NCBI GenBank assembly: GCA_011049545.1 | Contig: DRHQ01000065.1 | Span: 1-54,120, forward strand | Length of the DNA stretch: 54,120 bases | Direction of reading: 5' to 3' | DNA from: Candidatus Aminicenantota bacterium | GTDB taxonomy: Bacteria > Acidobacteriota > Aminicenantia > Aminicenantales > Aminicenantaceae | Part shown: positions 1 through 10,251 of the stretch, piece after piece | Position numbering within the stretch: position 1 is the stretch's first letter | Layout: each line of letters opens with the position of its first letter | Notes under the pieces: generated by a model | Database searches by the model: none | The model's input: only the letters and a program-made list of their open reading frames with translations | Told to the model about the DNA's origin: nothing | Position numbers and translations under genes: made by a program

Positions 1-386
1 AAATACATCCCACCAGCTGATCATCCATGGAGAAGACATAATCCTTCGCTTCATCACAACTCTTTTCGAGAGAGGATTTAGACCATGACAAAACCGGAAA
101 TATTTGCTTTGCCCGGAACAGGAAGTATTCGCTTTGCCTTGACAGTTTTACAATAAAACTTGACAACTGGAAAGGAGTATAGTAACAAATCATAGGATAT
201 GATTAATAATATCGAAATAATAGGAAATAGGGCATTATTTAATTTCCTCTTTTTTCATCCTCTGAAAATCACTTTAAAGACTGGACAACACAATAAGGTG
301 CATTATACCTGCCATAACCTTAGAGGAGGTATGGTAAAAAGGCATCAGCAATTTTTTTTATGAATATGGCAGATTAGGAGAAATAT
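1..386. other. Leader region upstream of the molybdoenzyme operon, no gene supported
   Basis: I find no convincing gene in this stretch. The minus strand stays open across roughly the first 150 bases but shows no start, ribosome site or recognisable family. Two TTGACA-like hexamers occur near 139 and 160, without a clear -10 box at normal spacing. A short imperfect hairpin lies near 311-332. The operon promoter must lie here or further left, but I cannot place it. Confidence 0.4.
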
Positions 387-3300
387 ATGGGAAATATAAC
401 CCGCCGTAATTTTTTAAGATTATCGACCCTTAGTGTGGCTGGATTGGGTTTAAAAAGGCCGCTGCTGTCACAACTGCAGTTTATTCCGGAAGTCGATAAT
501 CCGCTGGACTTCTACCCGGACCGTGATTGGGAGCGGATTTACCACAGTCAATTTAAACACGATGACACTTTCCATTTTCTCTGTGCTCCTAATGACACTC
601 ACAACTGTCTCTTACGGGCTTATGTTAAAAATGGTGTGATCACCCGTATCGGACCCAGCTATGGTTATGGGAAGGCTGAGGATCTTTATGGAAATAAATC
701 CTCTCATCGCTGGGAGCCCCGGTTGTGTAATAAAGGATTGGCTCTGGGCCGGAGAATCTACGGACCCCGCCGTGTAAAATATCCTATGGTTCGGGAAGGA
801 TTTAAAAAATGGGTAGAGGCCGGTTTTCCGAGAAATGCAAATGGAAAACCGCCAAAAAAATATTTCCAAAGGGGAAAAGAAAACTTTATACGTGTTTCCT
901 GGGATGAGGCGTTTACAATGAACGCCAAAACTCTAAGAAATATTGCTCAAACTTACACAGGAGAGTCCGGAAAGAGAAAATTATCTCAGCAAGGATATGA
1001 TCCGGCAACCATAGAAGCCATGAAGAGTGCAGGCACTCAAGTTTTGAAATTCCGGGGAGGTATGCCGCTTTTAGGGATTACGCGGATTTTCGGTATGTAC
1101 CGGCTGGCCAATTCTCTGGCTCTCTTGGATACACATATCAGGAAAGTGGGTCCTGACAACGCACTGGGAGCCAGAGGATTCGATAACTATACGTTTCATA
1201 CGGATCTGCCCCCCGGGCACCCCATGGTTACAGGCCAACAGACTATTGATTTTGATCTGGTTACTGCAGAGAATGCCAAACTGATCATTGCCTGGGGGAT
1301 GAACTGGATCTCTACCAAAATGCCGGACAGTCATTGGCTGACAGAAGCCAGGATCAAGGGATCAAAGGTTATCACGATTACAGTGGAATATTCCTCAGTG
1401 GCTTGCAAATCTGATGAAGTTGTGATTATCCGGCCGGCCACAGATACAGCTTTTGCTCTGGGGATGGCCAATGTGATTATCAACGAAAAACTTTTTTCTG
1501 AAAAATATGTGAAACAGCGCACAGATCTTCCTTTCTTAGTGCGGATGGATACCCTCAAATTACTTCGGGCTGAAGAAGTTATTCCCGGCTATAAAGCTCC
1601 TTCTGAACACAGAGAGACAGTGGTGGTTAAGAAAGGGCAGAAACCGCCTTCACCATTAGCAGCAAAAGGGAAACAGGCCATTTCTGAAGATTTACTGAAT
1701 GAGTGGGGCAATTTTGTTGTTTGGAACAGTAAAACCCAATCCGCTTCTCCAGTGACTCGAGACCAAGTGGGAAAATATATGGAAGAGACTGGTATTGATC
1801 CGGTTATCGATGGAGAGTTTGAAGTTACTATTAAAGGTAAAAAAGTTAAGGTTCGGACAACCTTCAGTCTTATATCCCAATATCTGAAAGATAATTTTGA
1901 TCTCGAGAGTGTTTCAAAAATTACCTGGGCACCCAAAGAGGCCGTCCAAAGTTTGGCCCGTCAGATTGCTGAAAATAAAGGGCAGACCTTGATCACTGTA
2001 GGCATGGGTCCCAATCAGTTTTTTAACGGAGATTTAAAAGACAGAGCCATTCTTTTGGTTTGCGCGCTGACAAAGAATATCGGAACCCACAGCGGCAATG
2101 TGGGCAGTTATGCCGGGAACTATCGGGCCGCTTATTTTGATGGAATTGGACAATATATTAAAGAAGATCCCTTCAATATTGAGAAGGATGAGAAGAAGCC
2201 GGCAAAATTGAAAGGTTATTTTAAATTCGAGTCTGCTCACTATTATAATCATGACAGTAAACCGCTTCGCGTGGGAAACAAAATGTTTACAGGTAAAACC
2301 CATATGCCCACACCTACGAAGTCTTTGATGTTCTGCAATGCCAACTCCATTTTAGGGAATATCAAAGGTCATTTCGATGTCGTGATCAATGTCCTTCCAA
2401 AAATTGAAATGATTTGTGTCAGCGACTGGTGGTGGACGGCTTCCTGTGAATATGCAGACATTGTATTTGCTGTAGATTCCTGGGCTGAATTCCAGTATCC
2501 TGATGCCACGGCTTCGGTGACCAATCCCTTTTTACAGATATTTCCAAGATCCCCTCTAAAACGGCTGCATGACACCAGAGGAGATATTGAAGTGTTTGAG
2601 GGAGTTGGGAAGGCTTTCGCAAAACTTCTTAAGGACCAGCGTTTCAATGATTATTGGAAATTTGTCAAAGAGAAACGGGTTGATGTTTATCTACAAAGAA
2701 TTTTTGATCATACTTCCATGGCCAAAGGATATAATGTCAATGACCTTGAAGAAAAAGCCAGGAAGGGTATTCCGGCCCTTATTATGAGCCGGACATATCC
2801 CAAAATTGTCGGCTTTGAACAGGCAGTTGAGGACAAGCAATGGTATGGAAAAACAGGAAGGCTTGAGTTCTACAGAGATGAGGATGAATTTATTGAATAT
2901 GGCGAGAATATGCCGGTTCACCGGGAAGCTGTTGATGCCACCGTTTATGAACCCAATGTGATTGTAGCCAAAAAACATCAGGCTATCAGACCGGCATCAC
3001 CTGAAGATTACGGCCTTTCCCGGGATGATCTTTCCGGCGAAGTCCGGCAAGTGCGAAATGTTGTTCTCACGCCGGACGAACTGCTGAAATCGAATCACCC
3101 GTTAATAAAGAAAGGCTATACCCATATTTATCTGACACCCAAATACAGGCATGCTGCTCATACCATGCCTGTGGATACCGATGTGATTGCCGTATTATTT
3201 GGGCCTTTTGGTGATGTTTTTCGCAGGGATAAGCGCAAACCTTGGGTAGGAGAAGGATTCGTAGATATCAATCCTTATGATGCGAAAAAATTAGGTCTTG

Positions 3301-3833
3301 AGGATGGTGATTATACTTGGGTTGATGCAGATCCTGATGACAGGCCTTATTCCGGGAAGAAGGATAAAAATAGTGAAGAGTACCGGCTGTCCCGTTTGAT
3401 GCTGAGAGTTCGATATTATTGGGGTTTGCCTCCCACAGTCAGCCGTTCCTGGTTTCATATGTACACTTCAACCTATGGATCGGTGGAAGGCCATTTGAAA
3501 AATAAGGATAAGCTGGCACGGAACCCCAGGACCGGATATCAGGCCATGTACCGGTTTGGGTCGCATCAAAGTGCTACACGAAGCTGGCTGCGTCCAACTT
3601 TAATGACTGATAGTCTGGTTCGCAAGGATACCATAGGACCGGTTATTGGGAAAGGATTTGCTGTGGATGTGCACTGTCCCAACGGCGCTCCCAGAGAGAG
3701 TTTTGTCAAGTTTACCAAAGCTGAAGATGGCGGTTACGGAGGAAACAAATTGTGGCGCCCTGCACGTCTCGGACTGCGTCCCACTTATGAAAGTGAAGCC
3801 ATGAAAAAATTCCTCAAAGGAGAGTTTGTATGA
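387..3833 (+). CDS. Type II DMSO-reductase-family molybdoenzyme, archaeal-type nitrate reductase-like catalytic subunit
   Basis: Exported molybdopterin oxidoreductase of 1148 residues, the catalytic subunit of a periplasmic respiratory reductase or oxidase. A twin-arginine signal (RRNFLRL, residues 6-12) opens the protein. The N-terminal Fe-S region has [11 protein letters not shown] and a later CNKG cysteine, a layout I associate with archaeal-type NarG proteins rather than the bacterial HxxxCxxxC form. TDLPPGHP near residue 273 matches the Asp-Leu-Pro-Pro segment that supplies the Asp ligand to Mo in type II enzymes. Length is in the NarG range. The start is set by AGGAGA eight bases upstream. 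It shares an ATGA overlap with the Fe-S subunit gene. Nitrate is the likeliest substrate by resemblance, but chlorate, selenate or nitrite oxidation cannot be separated from sequence alone. Confidence 0.85.
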   Translation: MGNITRRNFLRLSTLSVAGLGLKRPLLSQLQFIPEVDNPLDFYPDRDWERIYHSQFKHDDTFHFLCAPNDTHNCLLRAYVKNGVITRIGPSYGYGKAEDLYGNKSSHRWEPRLCNKGLALGRRIYGPRRVKYPMVREGFKKWVEAGFPRNANGKPPKKYFQRGKENFIRVSWDEAFTMNAKTLRNIAQTYTGESGKRKLSQQGYDPATIEAMKSAGTQVLKFRGGMPLLGITRIFGMYRLANSLALLDTHIRKVGPDNALGARGFDNYTFHTDLPPGHPMVTGQQTIDFDLVTAENAKLIIAWGMNWISTKMPDSHWLTEARIKGSKVITITVEYSSVACKSDEVVIIRPATDTAFALGMANVIINEKLFSEKYVKQRTDLPFLVRMDTLKLLRAEEVIPGYKAPSEHRETVVVKKGQKPPSPLAAKGKQAISEDLLNEWGNFVVWNSKTQSASPVTRDQVGKYMEETGIDPVIDGEFEVTIKGKKVKVRTTFSLISQYLKDNFDLESVSKITWAPKEAVQSLARQIAENKGQTLITVGMGPNQFFNGDLKDRAILLVCALTKNIGTHSGNVGSYAGNYRAAYFDGIGQYIKEDPFNIEKDEKKPAKLKGYFKFESAHYYNHDSKPLRVGNKMFTGKTHMPTPTKSLMFCNANSILGNIKGHFDVVINVLPKIEMICVSDWWWTASCEYADIVFAVDSWAEFQYPDATASVTNPFLQIFPRSPLKRLHDTRGDIEVFEGVGKAFAKLLKDQRFNDYWKFVKEKRVDVYLQRIFDHTSMAKGYNVNDLEEKARKGIPALIMSRTYPKIVGFEQAVEDKQWYGKTGRLEFYRDEDEFIEYGENMPVHREAVDATVYEPNVIVAKKHQAIRPASPEDYGLSRDDLSGEVRQVRNVVLTPDELLKSNHPLIKKGYTHIYLTPKYRHAAHTMPVDTDVIAVLFGPFGDVFRRDKRKPWVGEGFVDINPYDAKKLGLEDGDYTWVDADPDDRPYSGKKDKNSEEYRLSRLMLRVRYYWGLPPTVSRSWFHMYTSTYGSVEGHLKNKDKLARNPRTGYQAMYRFGSHQSATRSWLRPTLMTDSLVRKDTIGPVIGKGFAVDVHCPNGAPRESFVKFTKAEDGGYGGNKLWRPARLGLRPTYESEAMKKFLKGEFV

Positions 3834-4972
3834 ATCAAAAAGTCTATAATTGGCAGCTAAAGAGAAAGATGGACTTCAAATACAATGAAGTACGGCCTCA
3901 AAAACAGGCTTCCTGGATTTTCGATATCAATAAATGCATAGCCTGCCAGACCTGCACTTTAGCCTGCAAAAATGCCTGGACCTCAGGGAAAGGACAGGAA
4001 TATATGTGGTGGAATAATGTGGAAACCAAACCCTGGGGATTTTATCCTCTGGGCTGGGATGTACAGCTTCTGGAGAAACTCAAAACCCAGAAATGGAATA
4101 AAGACAAGTACGAAGGAAAAACAATTTTTGAAGCTTCCCAATACGGAGAGGAAATTCTCGGTTATACGCCGGAACTGGATGATTACAGCTCTCCCAACAT
4201 CGGGGAAGATGAAACAGCCATCCCGGTGGAACAAGGCCAATTTATTAAAATCCCGCATGAACCCTGGATGTTCTATCTTGCGAGAATATGCAACCACTGC
4301 ACTTATCCCGGGTGTATAGCGGCCTGCACTCGAAAGTCCATCTATAAACGTAAGGAAGACGGAATTGTGCTGATCGATCAGAAACGGTGCAGGGGTTACC
4401 GTGAATGTGTTCGAGGCTGTCCCTATAAAAAATCATTTTTCAGGGAGAATACCGGCAAATCGGAAAAGTGCATTTCCTGTTATCCCACTGTAGAGAAAGG
4501 ATTCCAGACTGAATGTGTGACTAACTGTATTGGTAAGATCCGCCTGTTTGGATTCAAGAGCCAATGGGCCAAACCCCGGGAAGACAACCCTGTGGATTAT
4601 TTGATTCATGTGAGAAAAATTGCTTTACCGCTTTTCCCTCAATTCGGAACAGAACCGAATGTCTATTATATCCCACCCATTCACATTCCCCAGGAGTTTA
4701 ACAAACAGCTCTTCGGACCCGGAGTTGAAGAAGCTGTCAAGGCATATAAAAACGCCAAAGACGATAAAAGGCTTATTGCCATACTGCTTTTGATGGGATG
4801 TACGGACAAAATTATCCATAGTTTTAAGGTGGAAGGAAACTTGGAAAAGGGTGAAGCCATCGGCTTTGATGAAGGAAAAAAAGAAATTATCCGAGTTCCG
4901 TTAAAGGAACCTATTTACATTCGAAAGGCTTACGATGAAGAAAGAAAAGTTCAAAGAATCAGCATCCCCTGA
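3830..4972 (+). CDS. Molybdoenzyme Fe-S (beta) subunit, NarH-like
   Basis: Four-cluster ferredoxin-type electron-transfer subunit of 380 residues, partner of the catalytic subunit upstream. Cysteine groups seen in order are [15 protein letters not shown] near residue 36, [13 protein letters not shown] near 155, and [15 protein letters not shown] followed by CISC and CVTNC. In NarH-like proteins one cluster is [3Fe-4S] because an aromatic residue replaces a Cys; here Tyr stands at that place in CRGYREC, so three [4Fe-4S] and one [3Fe-4S] are expected. No signal peptide is present, consistent with co-export on the Tat signal of the alpha subunit. Translationally coupled by ATGA overlap to the gene before it. 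Confidence 0.88.
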   Translation: MNQKVYNWQLKRKMDFKYNEVRPQKQASWIFDINKCIACQTCTLACKNAWTSGKGQEYMWWNNVETKPWGFYPLGWDVQLLEKLKTQKWNKDKYEGKTIFEASQYGEEILGYTPELDDYSSPNIGEDETAIPVEQGQFIKIPHEPWMFYLARICNHCTYPGCIAACTRKSIYKRKEDGIVLIDQKRCRGYRECVRGCPYKKSFFRENTGKSEKCISCYPTVEKGFQTECVTNCIGKIRLFGFKSQWAKPREDNPVDYLIHVRKIALPLFPQFGTEPNVYYIPPIHIPQEFNKQLFGPGVEEAVKAYKNAKDDKRLIAILLLMGCTDKIIHSFKVEGNLEKGEAIGFDEGKKEIIRVPLKEPIYIRKAYDEERKVQRISIP

Positions 4973-5507
4973 TCAGGACCGGCTCCAGAAATACCGGATG
5001 CTAGCCAAGGCTTTTTCCTATCCTGATGATCGCTTTTTTAAATACTTCGATAAATTGGAAAAAGAGCGTCAGGAAATAGTTGCCGATTATGATATTTTGT
5101 TCAGGAATATGGGGATATGGCTTTACACTACGGAATACACAGCCAAAGGAGAATTTCAGAAATCTGAGCATCTTTCCGATATTATGGGATTCTATAAAGC
5201 CTTTGGTGTCGAACCGGAAAACGAACGGCCAGATTTGCTCTCGACAGAACTGGAGTTTATGTACTATTTGATTTATAAAAAAACACAAGCTTCAAAATTT
5301 CCATCAGAAAAGGGGAGAGAAAATATATTTGTTTGCTGGGACGCCGCGAGGAAGTTTTTTAATGAACATTTATATCCCGGTGCTCAAGCTATTCTCAAGA
5401 AGCTCAAATCCCGAAAGGAAAACAGTTTTTATAATGATGCTGCCGGTGAGTTGGAAGAATTCCTGGAATCAGAGAAAGAAATATTTGGAGGGAAAGCCGG
5501 TGCGTAA
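4935..5507 (+). CDS. TorD/NarJ-like molybdoenzyme assembly chaperone
   Basis: Predicted all-alpha cytoplasmic chaperone of 190 residues. Its position after the catalytic and Fe-S genes, its size, and features such as the RMLAKAFSYPDD opening and the ELEFMYYLIYKK helix in the middle fit the TorD/DmsD/NarJ family. These proteins bind the twin-arginine leader and hold the apoenzyme until the Mo cofactor is inserted. The start overlaps the end of the Fe-S gene by 38 bases and the 3' end overlaps the next gene by 8, so the whole set is translationally coupled. The family diverges strongly, so the assignment rests partly on context. Confidence 0.75.
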   Translation: MKKEKFKESASPDQDRLQKYRMLAKAFSYPDDRFFKYFDKLEKERQEIVADYDILFRNMGIWLYTTEYTAKGEFQKSEHLSDIMGFYKAFGVEPENERPDLLSTELEFMYYLIYKKTQASKFPSEKGRENIFVCWDAARKFFNEHLYPGAQAILKKLKSRKENSFYNDAAGELEEFLESEKEIFGGKAGA

Positions 5508-6342
5508 ATGGAAAGTATTTTTAATTATCACGATAGTCGTTTTATTGAGTGCCGTTCTTATTTATAGAGGGTTTCGGTTTGCCAGAGGTAAACCTGTTCC
5601 CATAGCAGACGAGAGGGCGATGGCCGTCGTGGACGTACATTTTCTAGATAAAACAATCGATCTGTCTGAAGGAATAAATGAAAGCCTCTGGGCGGTGATT
5701 ACACCTAATGAAATCGGTCTGGTTTATCAGTTAATGATTTTGCCGTGGCCCGGAGGGAGAGTATCTTCTGTTGCGGTTAAGGCGTTTCACAATAACAAGG
5801 ATATCTATTTTTACCTATCTTGGCTGGATCCGACCGAAAACAGATCTGTAGCCTTAAAAAAATATACTGATGCCTGTGCTGTTATGCTGCCTGTAAAGGG
5901 CGGGAATCTGGCCCAGAATCTAATGATGGGTTTTATGGGAGAAACAAATATATGGCAATGGAAAGCAAGTCAGGATCGTGAGATTTGGATTCAAAGAGAT
6001 AAACCGGAAAAAACTTATGTCGACTTTTACTATCCTTTTGAAGATGAAGAAACACTTTCTGTTTCTAAGAATGACTATAGTAGTGCAGTCAATAACCTTT
6101 ACAGCAAGGGAGTGGGAACCTTAACTCCCGGAGATGATCAAAAGATAACCGGAAGAGGCATCTGGATTAAAGGCAAATGGCAGGTGGTCTTCAAACGCAG
6201 CCTGAAAACCGAAAAACCGGAAATGGGCGACCTTTTCCGGAATAAAAATAGAAAATGTGCATTTGCTGTCTGGGAAGGCAACGGGGGAGATAGAGGTGGC
6301 CGGAAATCCATTTCCGAATGGATAAAACTGGTTAAAAAATAA
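5500..6342 (+). CDS. Membrane-anchored haem-b (gamma) subunit, ethylbenzene dehydrogenase-type
   Basis: Predicted gamma subunit of about 280 residues. I choose the GTG at 5500 because GGAGG lies about nine bases upstream and a membrane anchor (WKVFLIITIVVLLSAVLIY) follows at once. The remainder is a beta-rich periplasmic domain with blocks typical of the ethylbenzene dehydrogenase/DMS dehydrogenase gamma family: a WAVITPNE opening, VAVKAFHNNKDIYFYLSW, and a late GRGIWIKGKWQVVFKR strand pair. Such subunits bind one haem b and pass electrons between the Fe-S subunit and a periplasmic carrier. The anchor would hold the soluble complex at the membrane. It overlaps the chaperone gene by 8 bases. 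Confidence 0.72.
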   Translation: MRKWKVFLIITIVVLLSAVLIYRGFRFARGKPVPIADERAMAVVDVHFLDKTIDLSEGINESLWAVITPNEIGLVYQLMILPWPGGRVSSVAVKAFHNNKDIYFYLSWLDPTENRSVALKKYTDACAVMLPVKGGNLAQNLMMGFMGETNIWQWKASQDREIWIQRDKPEKTYVDFYYPFEDEETLSVSKNDYSSAVNNLYSKGVGTLTPGDDQKITGRGIWIKGKWQVVFKRSLKTEKPEMGDLFRNKNRKCAFAVWEGNGGDRGGRKSISEWIKLVKK

Positions 6343-6343
6343 G

Positions 6344-6970
6344 ATGCGAGACCATAAATCCAACACTCGAAGAAAGGTTGTGTTCCTTTTGTTTTTGATT
6401 TTATTATATTCCCAGGGATTGAAAGGAAATATAAATATCCGGAAATCCGAAGGGTTGAAAAAAGCCTTTGATTTTGAACTTGTCAATCAGAATTCGCAAA
6501 GTGTCCGTTTGAATCAGTTTCAAGGGAAACATGTTGTTTTGGGATTTTTTTATACCCGCTGCGGCATGCCGAAAATGTGTCCATTAACAACAAAAAAATT
6601 TAGACAGCTACAAGAATTGGGAAACAGCAGCGGATTGGAAGACCGGATGGTTCTTCTGCTTGTAACATTTGATCCTGAATTTGATGTACCCGGTATCCTG
6701 AAAAAGTATGCCAATATGTATAATGCAAAAACAGATAATTGGCACTTTTTAACCGGAACTGTAGTAAGAATCACTGAAGTGTGTCAGGAGTATGGGATTG
6801 TTCATGAAGATCAGGAATCGGGGCAGATTCGGCATTCTATGATTACATATCTCATTGATACGGAAGGATACATCAAAAAGTTTTATGTGGGCCAGAACTG
6901 GACGCCGGAAGAACTGAAAAAACAGATTATAGCCAATCAAAAACCTAATAAATCAAAGGGTCGAAAATGA
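6344..6970 (+). CDS. Sco1/SenC-family thioredoxin-like copper chaperone
   Basis: Secreted or membrane-anchored thioredoxin-fold protein of 208 residues. After an N-terminal hydrophobic segment (VVFLLFLILLYSQGL) comes YTRCGMPKMCPLTTKKF, the redox/copper Cys pair of Sco proteins in the longer-spaced CxxxxxCP form, and near the C-terminus RHSMITYLIDTEG supplies the conserved His. Sco proteins deliver copper to CuA centres. Its place directly before two genes with CuA motifs is strong functional support. It starts one base after the previous stop with no obvious ribosome site, so translation is probably coupled. The end overlaps the next start as ATGA. Confidence 0.85.
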   Translation: MRDHKSNTRRKVVFLLFLILLYSQGLKGNINIRKSEGLKKAFDFELVNQNSQSVRLNQFQGKHVVLGFFYTRCGMPKMCPLTTKKFRQLQELGNSSGLEDRMVLLLVTFDPEFDVPGILKKYANMYNAKTDNWHFLTGTVVRITEVCQEYGIVHEDQESGQIRHSMITYLIDTEGYIKKFYVGQNWTPEELKKQIIANQKPNKSKGRK

Positions 6971-8820
6971 AAAGAATTTCCCTTTTGACCGTATTTTGTG
7001 TTTTTTGTGCTGCCTTTGTATATGGCGAAGACCGTTACTTAGAGGTCCGTGCAAAAAGATTCGCCTATACTCCCAGCATTATAAAAGTAAACAAAGGAGA
7101 TAATGTCAGGATCCGGTTAATCAGTGAGGATGTTGCTCATGGGCTTTACATTGATGGTTATGAAATAGAAATATCGGCTATTCCAGGAATGGACGGCCAT
7201 CTCACTTTTATTGCAGATAAATCAGGGAAATTTATGTTTCGCTGTTCTGTCACTTGCGGGGAATTCCACCCCTATATGGTGGGGTATCTGAAAGTGGGGA
7301 TTAATTGGAATCTTTATGCCGGAGCATTTTTAATTCTTTTACTGGGGATCGGGTCATTGACGGCCGCACTGAAAGCAAACGAAAATTCCCATAAAAAACT
7401 ATTTGGTGTTATTCCCCTCAGTTGGAGATATGAATTAACCAAATTCAAACCTGTACGGGCGTTGCTGAAAAGCCGCTGGTTTCCCTTCACATTTATCCTT
7501 TTCAATCTTTTTGTCTTTGTCATAATCCTTATAGCTAATTTTGTAGGAGGATATTCCACAGGCAATTATAATTTTGGGGTGATGATGGTCTGGATACTGT
7601 GGTGGTTTCTGCTAATGACCTTTCTTGTCCCTTTGGTTGGGCGGTCTTGGTGCATGATCTGTCCTTTTCCGATATTCGGCGATTGGCTGCAGCGGGGCAA
7701 ATTGATCAGTGTCGGCAGACAGAAGTCCTGGGGTTTAAATAAAAGATGGCCCAATAAGTGGCGCAATCTTTGGCCTTTGGTTATCTTGTTCTTTCTGTCA
7801 ACCTGGTTTTCCGGTTTCTTTACAGTCAGGCCTTTGGCAGGAGGCGTATTTTTAGTTCTGATTATTGGGAGCGCAATAGTCATCTCTGTGATTTATGGGA
7901 AACGGACCTTCTGCCTTTTTGTTTGCCCTGTCAGTGGATTCCAGGGATTATATGCAAATTTTTCTGCCTGTGAAGTGCGGGTAAAAAATCCGGAAATTTG
8001 TAAAGACCATAAGCCCAAAACTTGCGTTGTGGGCAATGAAAAAGGTTATGGCTGCCCTTGGATGGAATTACCTTATGATATGAACAGAAATACTTATTGC
8101 GGCATGTGTATGGAATGTTTTAAAACCTGCCCTTATGATAATATAGCTTTGAATGTTCGCCCCTTTGGAACAGACCTTGTGGCTGAAAGAAAGCACACGG
8201 ATGACCGTTACAAAAGACGGGGTTTGGATGAAGCCTTTAAGGCTTTGACAATGATGGGGATTTTTCTGGTATTTTTCAGGGCATATCAAACGCCCTCTGC
8301 ACATTTTAAGGATATGATCCGGGGAACCACATTAAAAGGTTTTTTAACCTATATTGCTGAGGCCACAGTGGTTGATTTTCTTGTTATTCCCATTATATTT
8401 CTCCTATTTGTGTTTCTTTCAAAAAAAGCCAGCGGGAATAAAGAAGTGAGCCTTAAGCAGGCGTTTGTGAATTTTTCCTATTGTTTCGTACCTTTGGGTA
8501 TAGCGATATGGGCAGCTTTTAGTATAAACATCATTTTGGCTAACGGTAGTTATTTACTTCATGTTTTTTCAGATCCTTTTGCCTGGGGCTGGAATCTTTT
8601 TGGTACTGCAAAAGTTCCCTGGTCTCCTTTCCTGACAGGAGTGATGCCCTATCTGCAGGTTTTAATTATTCTGGTAGGTTTGGCTTTTACATTGGATTAT
8701 GGGTTTAAGTTTTCCCATCAAACCTATGCGAATCTTAAGGAAGCAAAAAAGGGATGGGTACCAATGCTAGTCTTTTTGCTTGCCGTCACTATATTTTGTT
8801 TATGGTTATTTATCGGTTAA
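6967..8820 (+). CDS. CuA cupredoxin fused to NapH-like polyferredoxin membrane protein
   Basis: Unusual electron-transfer protein of 617 residues. A signal peptide is followed by a cupredoxin domain (about 25-110) whose ligands look like a CuA site: His58, then Cys93, Cys97, His101 and Met104 in CSVTCGEFHPYM. After several membrane helices come NapH/NosR-type cysteine motifs, WCMICPFP near residue 230 and CLFVCPVSG near 315, then ferredoxin-type CGMCMECFKTCP near 380, and further helices to the end. NapH-like proteins oxidise quinol through Fe-S clusters. The fusion implies a direct route between the quinone pool and periplasmic copper. It lies in the molybdoenzyme operon between the Sco chaperone and a second CuA protein. 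I know of no standard name for this architecture. Confidence 0.82.
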   Translation: MKRISLLTVFCVFCAAFVYGEDRYLEVRAKRFAYTPSIIKVNKGDNVRIRLISEDVAHGLYIDGYEIEISAIPGMDGHLTFIADKSGKFMFRCSVTCGEFHPYMVGYLKVGINWNLYAGAFLILLLGIGSLTAALKANENSHKKLFGVIPLSWRYELTKFKPVRALLKSRWFPFTFILFNLFVFVIILIANFVGGYSTGNYNFGVMMVWILWWFLLMTFLVPLVGRSWCMICPFPIFGDWLQRGKLISVGRQKSWGLNKRWPNKWRNLWPLVILFFLSTWFSGFFTVRPLAGGVFLVLIIGSAIVISVIYGKRTFCLFVCPVSGFQGLYANFSACEVRVKNPEICKDHKPKTCVVGNEKGYGCPWMELPYDMNRNTYCGMCMECFKTCPYDNIALNVRPFGTDLVAERKHTDDRYKRRGLDEAFKALTMMGIFLVFFRAYQTPSAHFKDMIRGTTLKGFLTYIAEATVVDFLVIPIIFLLFVFLSKKASGNKEVSLKQAFVNFSYCFVPLGIAIWAAFSINIILANGSYLLHVFSDPFAWGWNLFGTAKVPWSPFLTGVMPYLQVLIILVGLAFTLDYGFKFSHQTYANLKEAKKGWVPMLVFLLAVTIFCLWLFIG

Positions 8821-8836
8821 GAAGGGAGGTAAACAA

Positions 8837-9223
8837 GTGGAGAGAAGAGAAATTATAGCCATTGCACTTTTTTTGCTTGCCACTTTGGGTACAATTTTTG
8901 GAGTATTTGCGGTTGAGAAAATCAGGCGGAATAAACTCTATGACTTGGAACTTATCGCCCGCGCTCCTGAGCATGGAAATTGGCTTCCCCAGGAGTTTAC
9001 AGTCTCCTATGATACGGAAGTAACAATGCTGATCCGCAATATTGACACAGCAACCCATGGTTTTGCCATTCCCCAGTTAAACGTAGCTGCCCGGGAGATA
9101 AAAGCCGGAGAAGCAAAGACCGTTACGTTTACTCCCACTCAAAGAGGAACTTTTGATTTTATGTGTACTGTCTGGTGCTCTGACCGGCATTTGGAAATGC
9201 GGGGTAAAATCACTGTTGAATAG
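8837..9223 (+). CDS. Membrane-anchored CuA-type cupredoxin
   Basis: Small electron carrier of 128 residues. The GTG at 8837 is chosen because GGGAGGT precedes it and an uncleaved anchor (IIAIALFLLATLGTIFGVF) follows. The cupredoxin fold ends with CTVWCSDRHLEM, so His74, Cys110, Cys114, His118 and Met121 reproduce the CuA ligand pattern of cytochrome oxidase subunit II and nitrous oxide reductase. No oxidase subunit I or nosZ is nearby, so it probably serves the molybdoenzyme complex encoded upstream. It closes the operon; an in-frame open stretch continues after its TAG stop. Confidence 0.85.
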   Translation: MERREIIAIALFLLATLGTIFGVFAVEKIRRNKLYDLELIARAPEHGNWLPQEFTVSYDTEVTMLIRNIDTATHGFAIPQLNVAAREIKAGEAKTVTFTPTQRGTFDFMCTVWCSDRHLEMRGKITVE

Positions 9224-9421
9224 ATCTTTGCAACCCAAAAAACAAATTTTCAAAAAGTTATAAAAAAATGGACGCCGGAGCTATGGGAAGAGTTGAAGAG
9301 AATCTCCCTCGAAGAATACGAATTTTCATGCCTCCGGTTCCAAGCCCTGCAGACTCTGCTCAAGGATAACACGGTTCGGATAAATGTGGATATGTTGAAA
9401 GATATATTCAGAATATTTTGA
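9224..9421 (+). pseudogene. Open in-frame tail after the CuA gene, possible gene remnant
   Basis: After the TAG of the cupredoxin gene the same frame stays open for 65 codons, containing stretches such as WTPELWEELKRISLEEYE and LLKDNTVRINVDMLKDIF before TGA. It has no start codon near its left end and no ribosome site. The last part faintly recalls the C-terminus of C45-type acyltransferase/peptidases, which would make it a 3' remnant of a lost gene. Weak evidence; chance openness in AT-rich DNA is possible. Confidence 0.25.
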
Positions 9422-10251
9422 TATTGAAGACAACTTCCAGAAGCCAGTTAATACCCACAAATAAGATAGCCGCGGGGACAACAATTCTTATCCACCAATA
9501 GAGGAAAAGAGGGAAGGGCTTTGCTCTCCCTTCTGACAGTTCCTTCAAGGACCCTGATCTTTTAATACACCAGGGCTGCAGTGATGACTGCTAGAAGCGA
9601 GCCTAAAGCCTGCATGCCTGAGCCGAAAATCAAATCCCAGGGGAGAAAAATCTTAAAATTAATCATCGGAGGAATAGCAAGGACATAAACAGTACCACAG
9701 ATAAAAAAGACTACTTTTTTCCTCTCTATCCTTGTGTTATCCACAGCTCCTCCAACCAGAACCTCAAAAGCTGCCACAGCGGAAAGATAAGCAGCACCAA
9801 AAAGGCCAAGAAAAAAAAGGAGACCAAACAGCCAACCCACGGGCATCAGAGCAAAGGTTTTTGGCAGCGTAGAAAAGATAAGACCGGGACCAGAATCAGG
9901 CTCTAGCCCGAAGGAAAAAACTGCAGGAAAAATCACAAAACCAGCTAAAATGCCTGCTGTTGAAGCACCAATTCCCGTAAGTATGGCATTTCTCGGCAAA
10001 TTGGCCTTTTTGTTAAGATAGGAACCGTAAATAACCATGAAAGTGCCCCCAAGGGACATGGAAAAAAAGGCCATTCCCAAAGCTGCAGCCATTACAGAAG
10101 GCGTGAGCTCGCTGAAGCGGAAACCGCCAATGTACCACTTGATTCCCTCGCTGGCTCCTGGCAAAGTTACTGAGCGGATGATGAGGATAATCAGAATGAT
10201 GAAAAGGGTGGGAACAATCCACTTGCTGGCTTTTTCAATTCCCTTCCTCAA
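9408..10251 (-). pseudogene. Sodium:neurotransmitter symporter (NSS) family transporter, broken
   Basis: The readable part covers the middle and C-terminal transmembrane helices of an NSS/SNF-family Na+-coupled amino acid transporter: KGIEKASKWIVP, then SLGGTFMVIYGSYL and later helices. Two lesions are visible. The first roughly 170-200 residues (helices 1 to about 4) are absent; the frame is closed by a TAA just upstream and only a TTG inside the neighbouring ferredoxin gene could start it. Near 9566 a one-base shift ends the frame at ALVY, while the next frame continues as IKRSGSLKELSEGRAKPFPL and a last helix (YWWIRIVVPAAILFVGINWL) to a TGA at 9408-9410. It is therefore a decayed fragment. 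Confidence 0.8.

Noticed and set aside
1..150. Long open minus-strand frame at the left edge
   Set aside because: No start codon with a ribosome site and no family I recognise; may be chance or the end of something outside the window.
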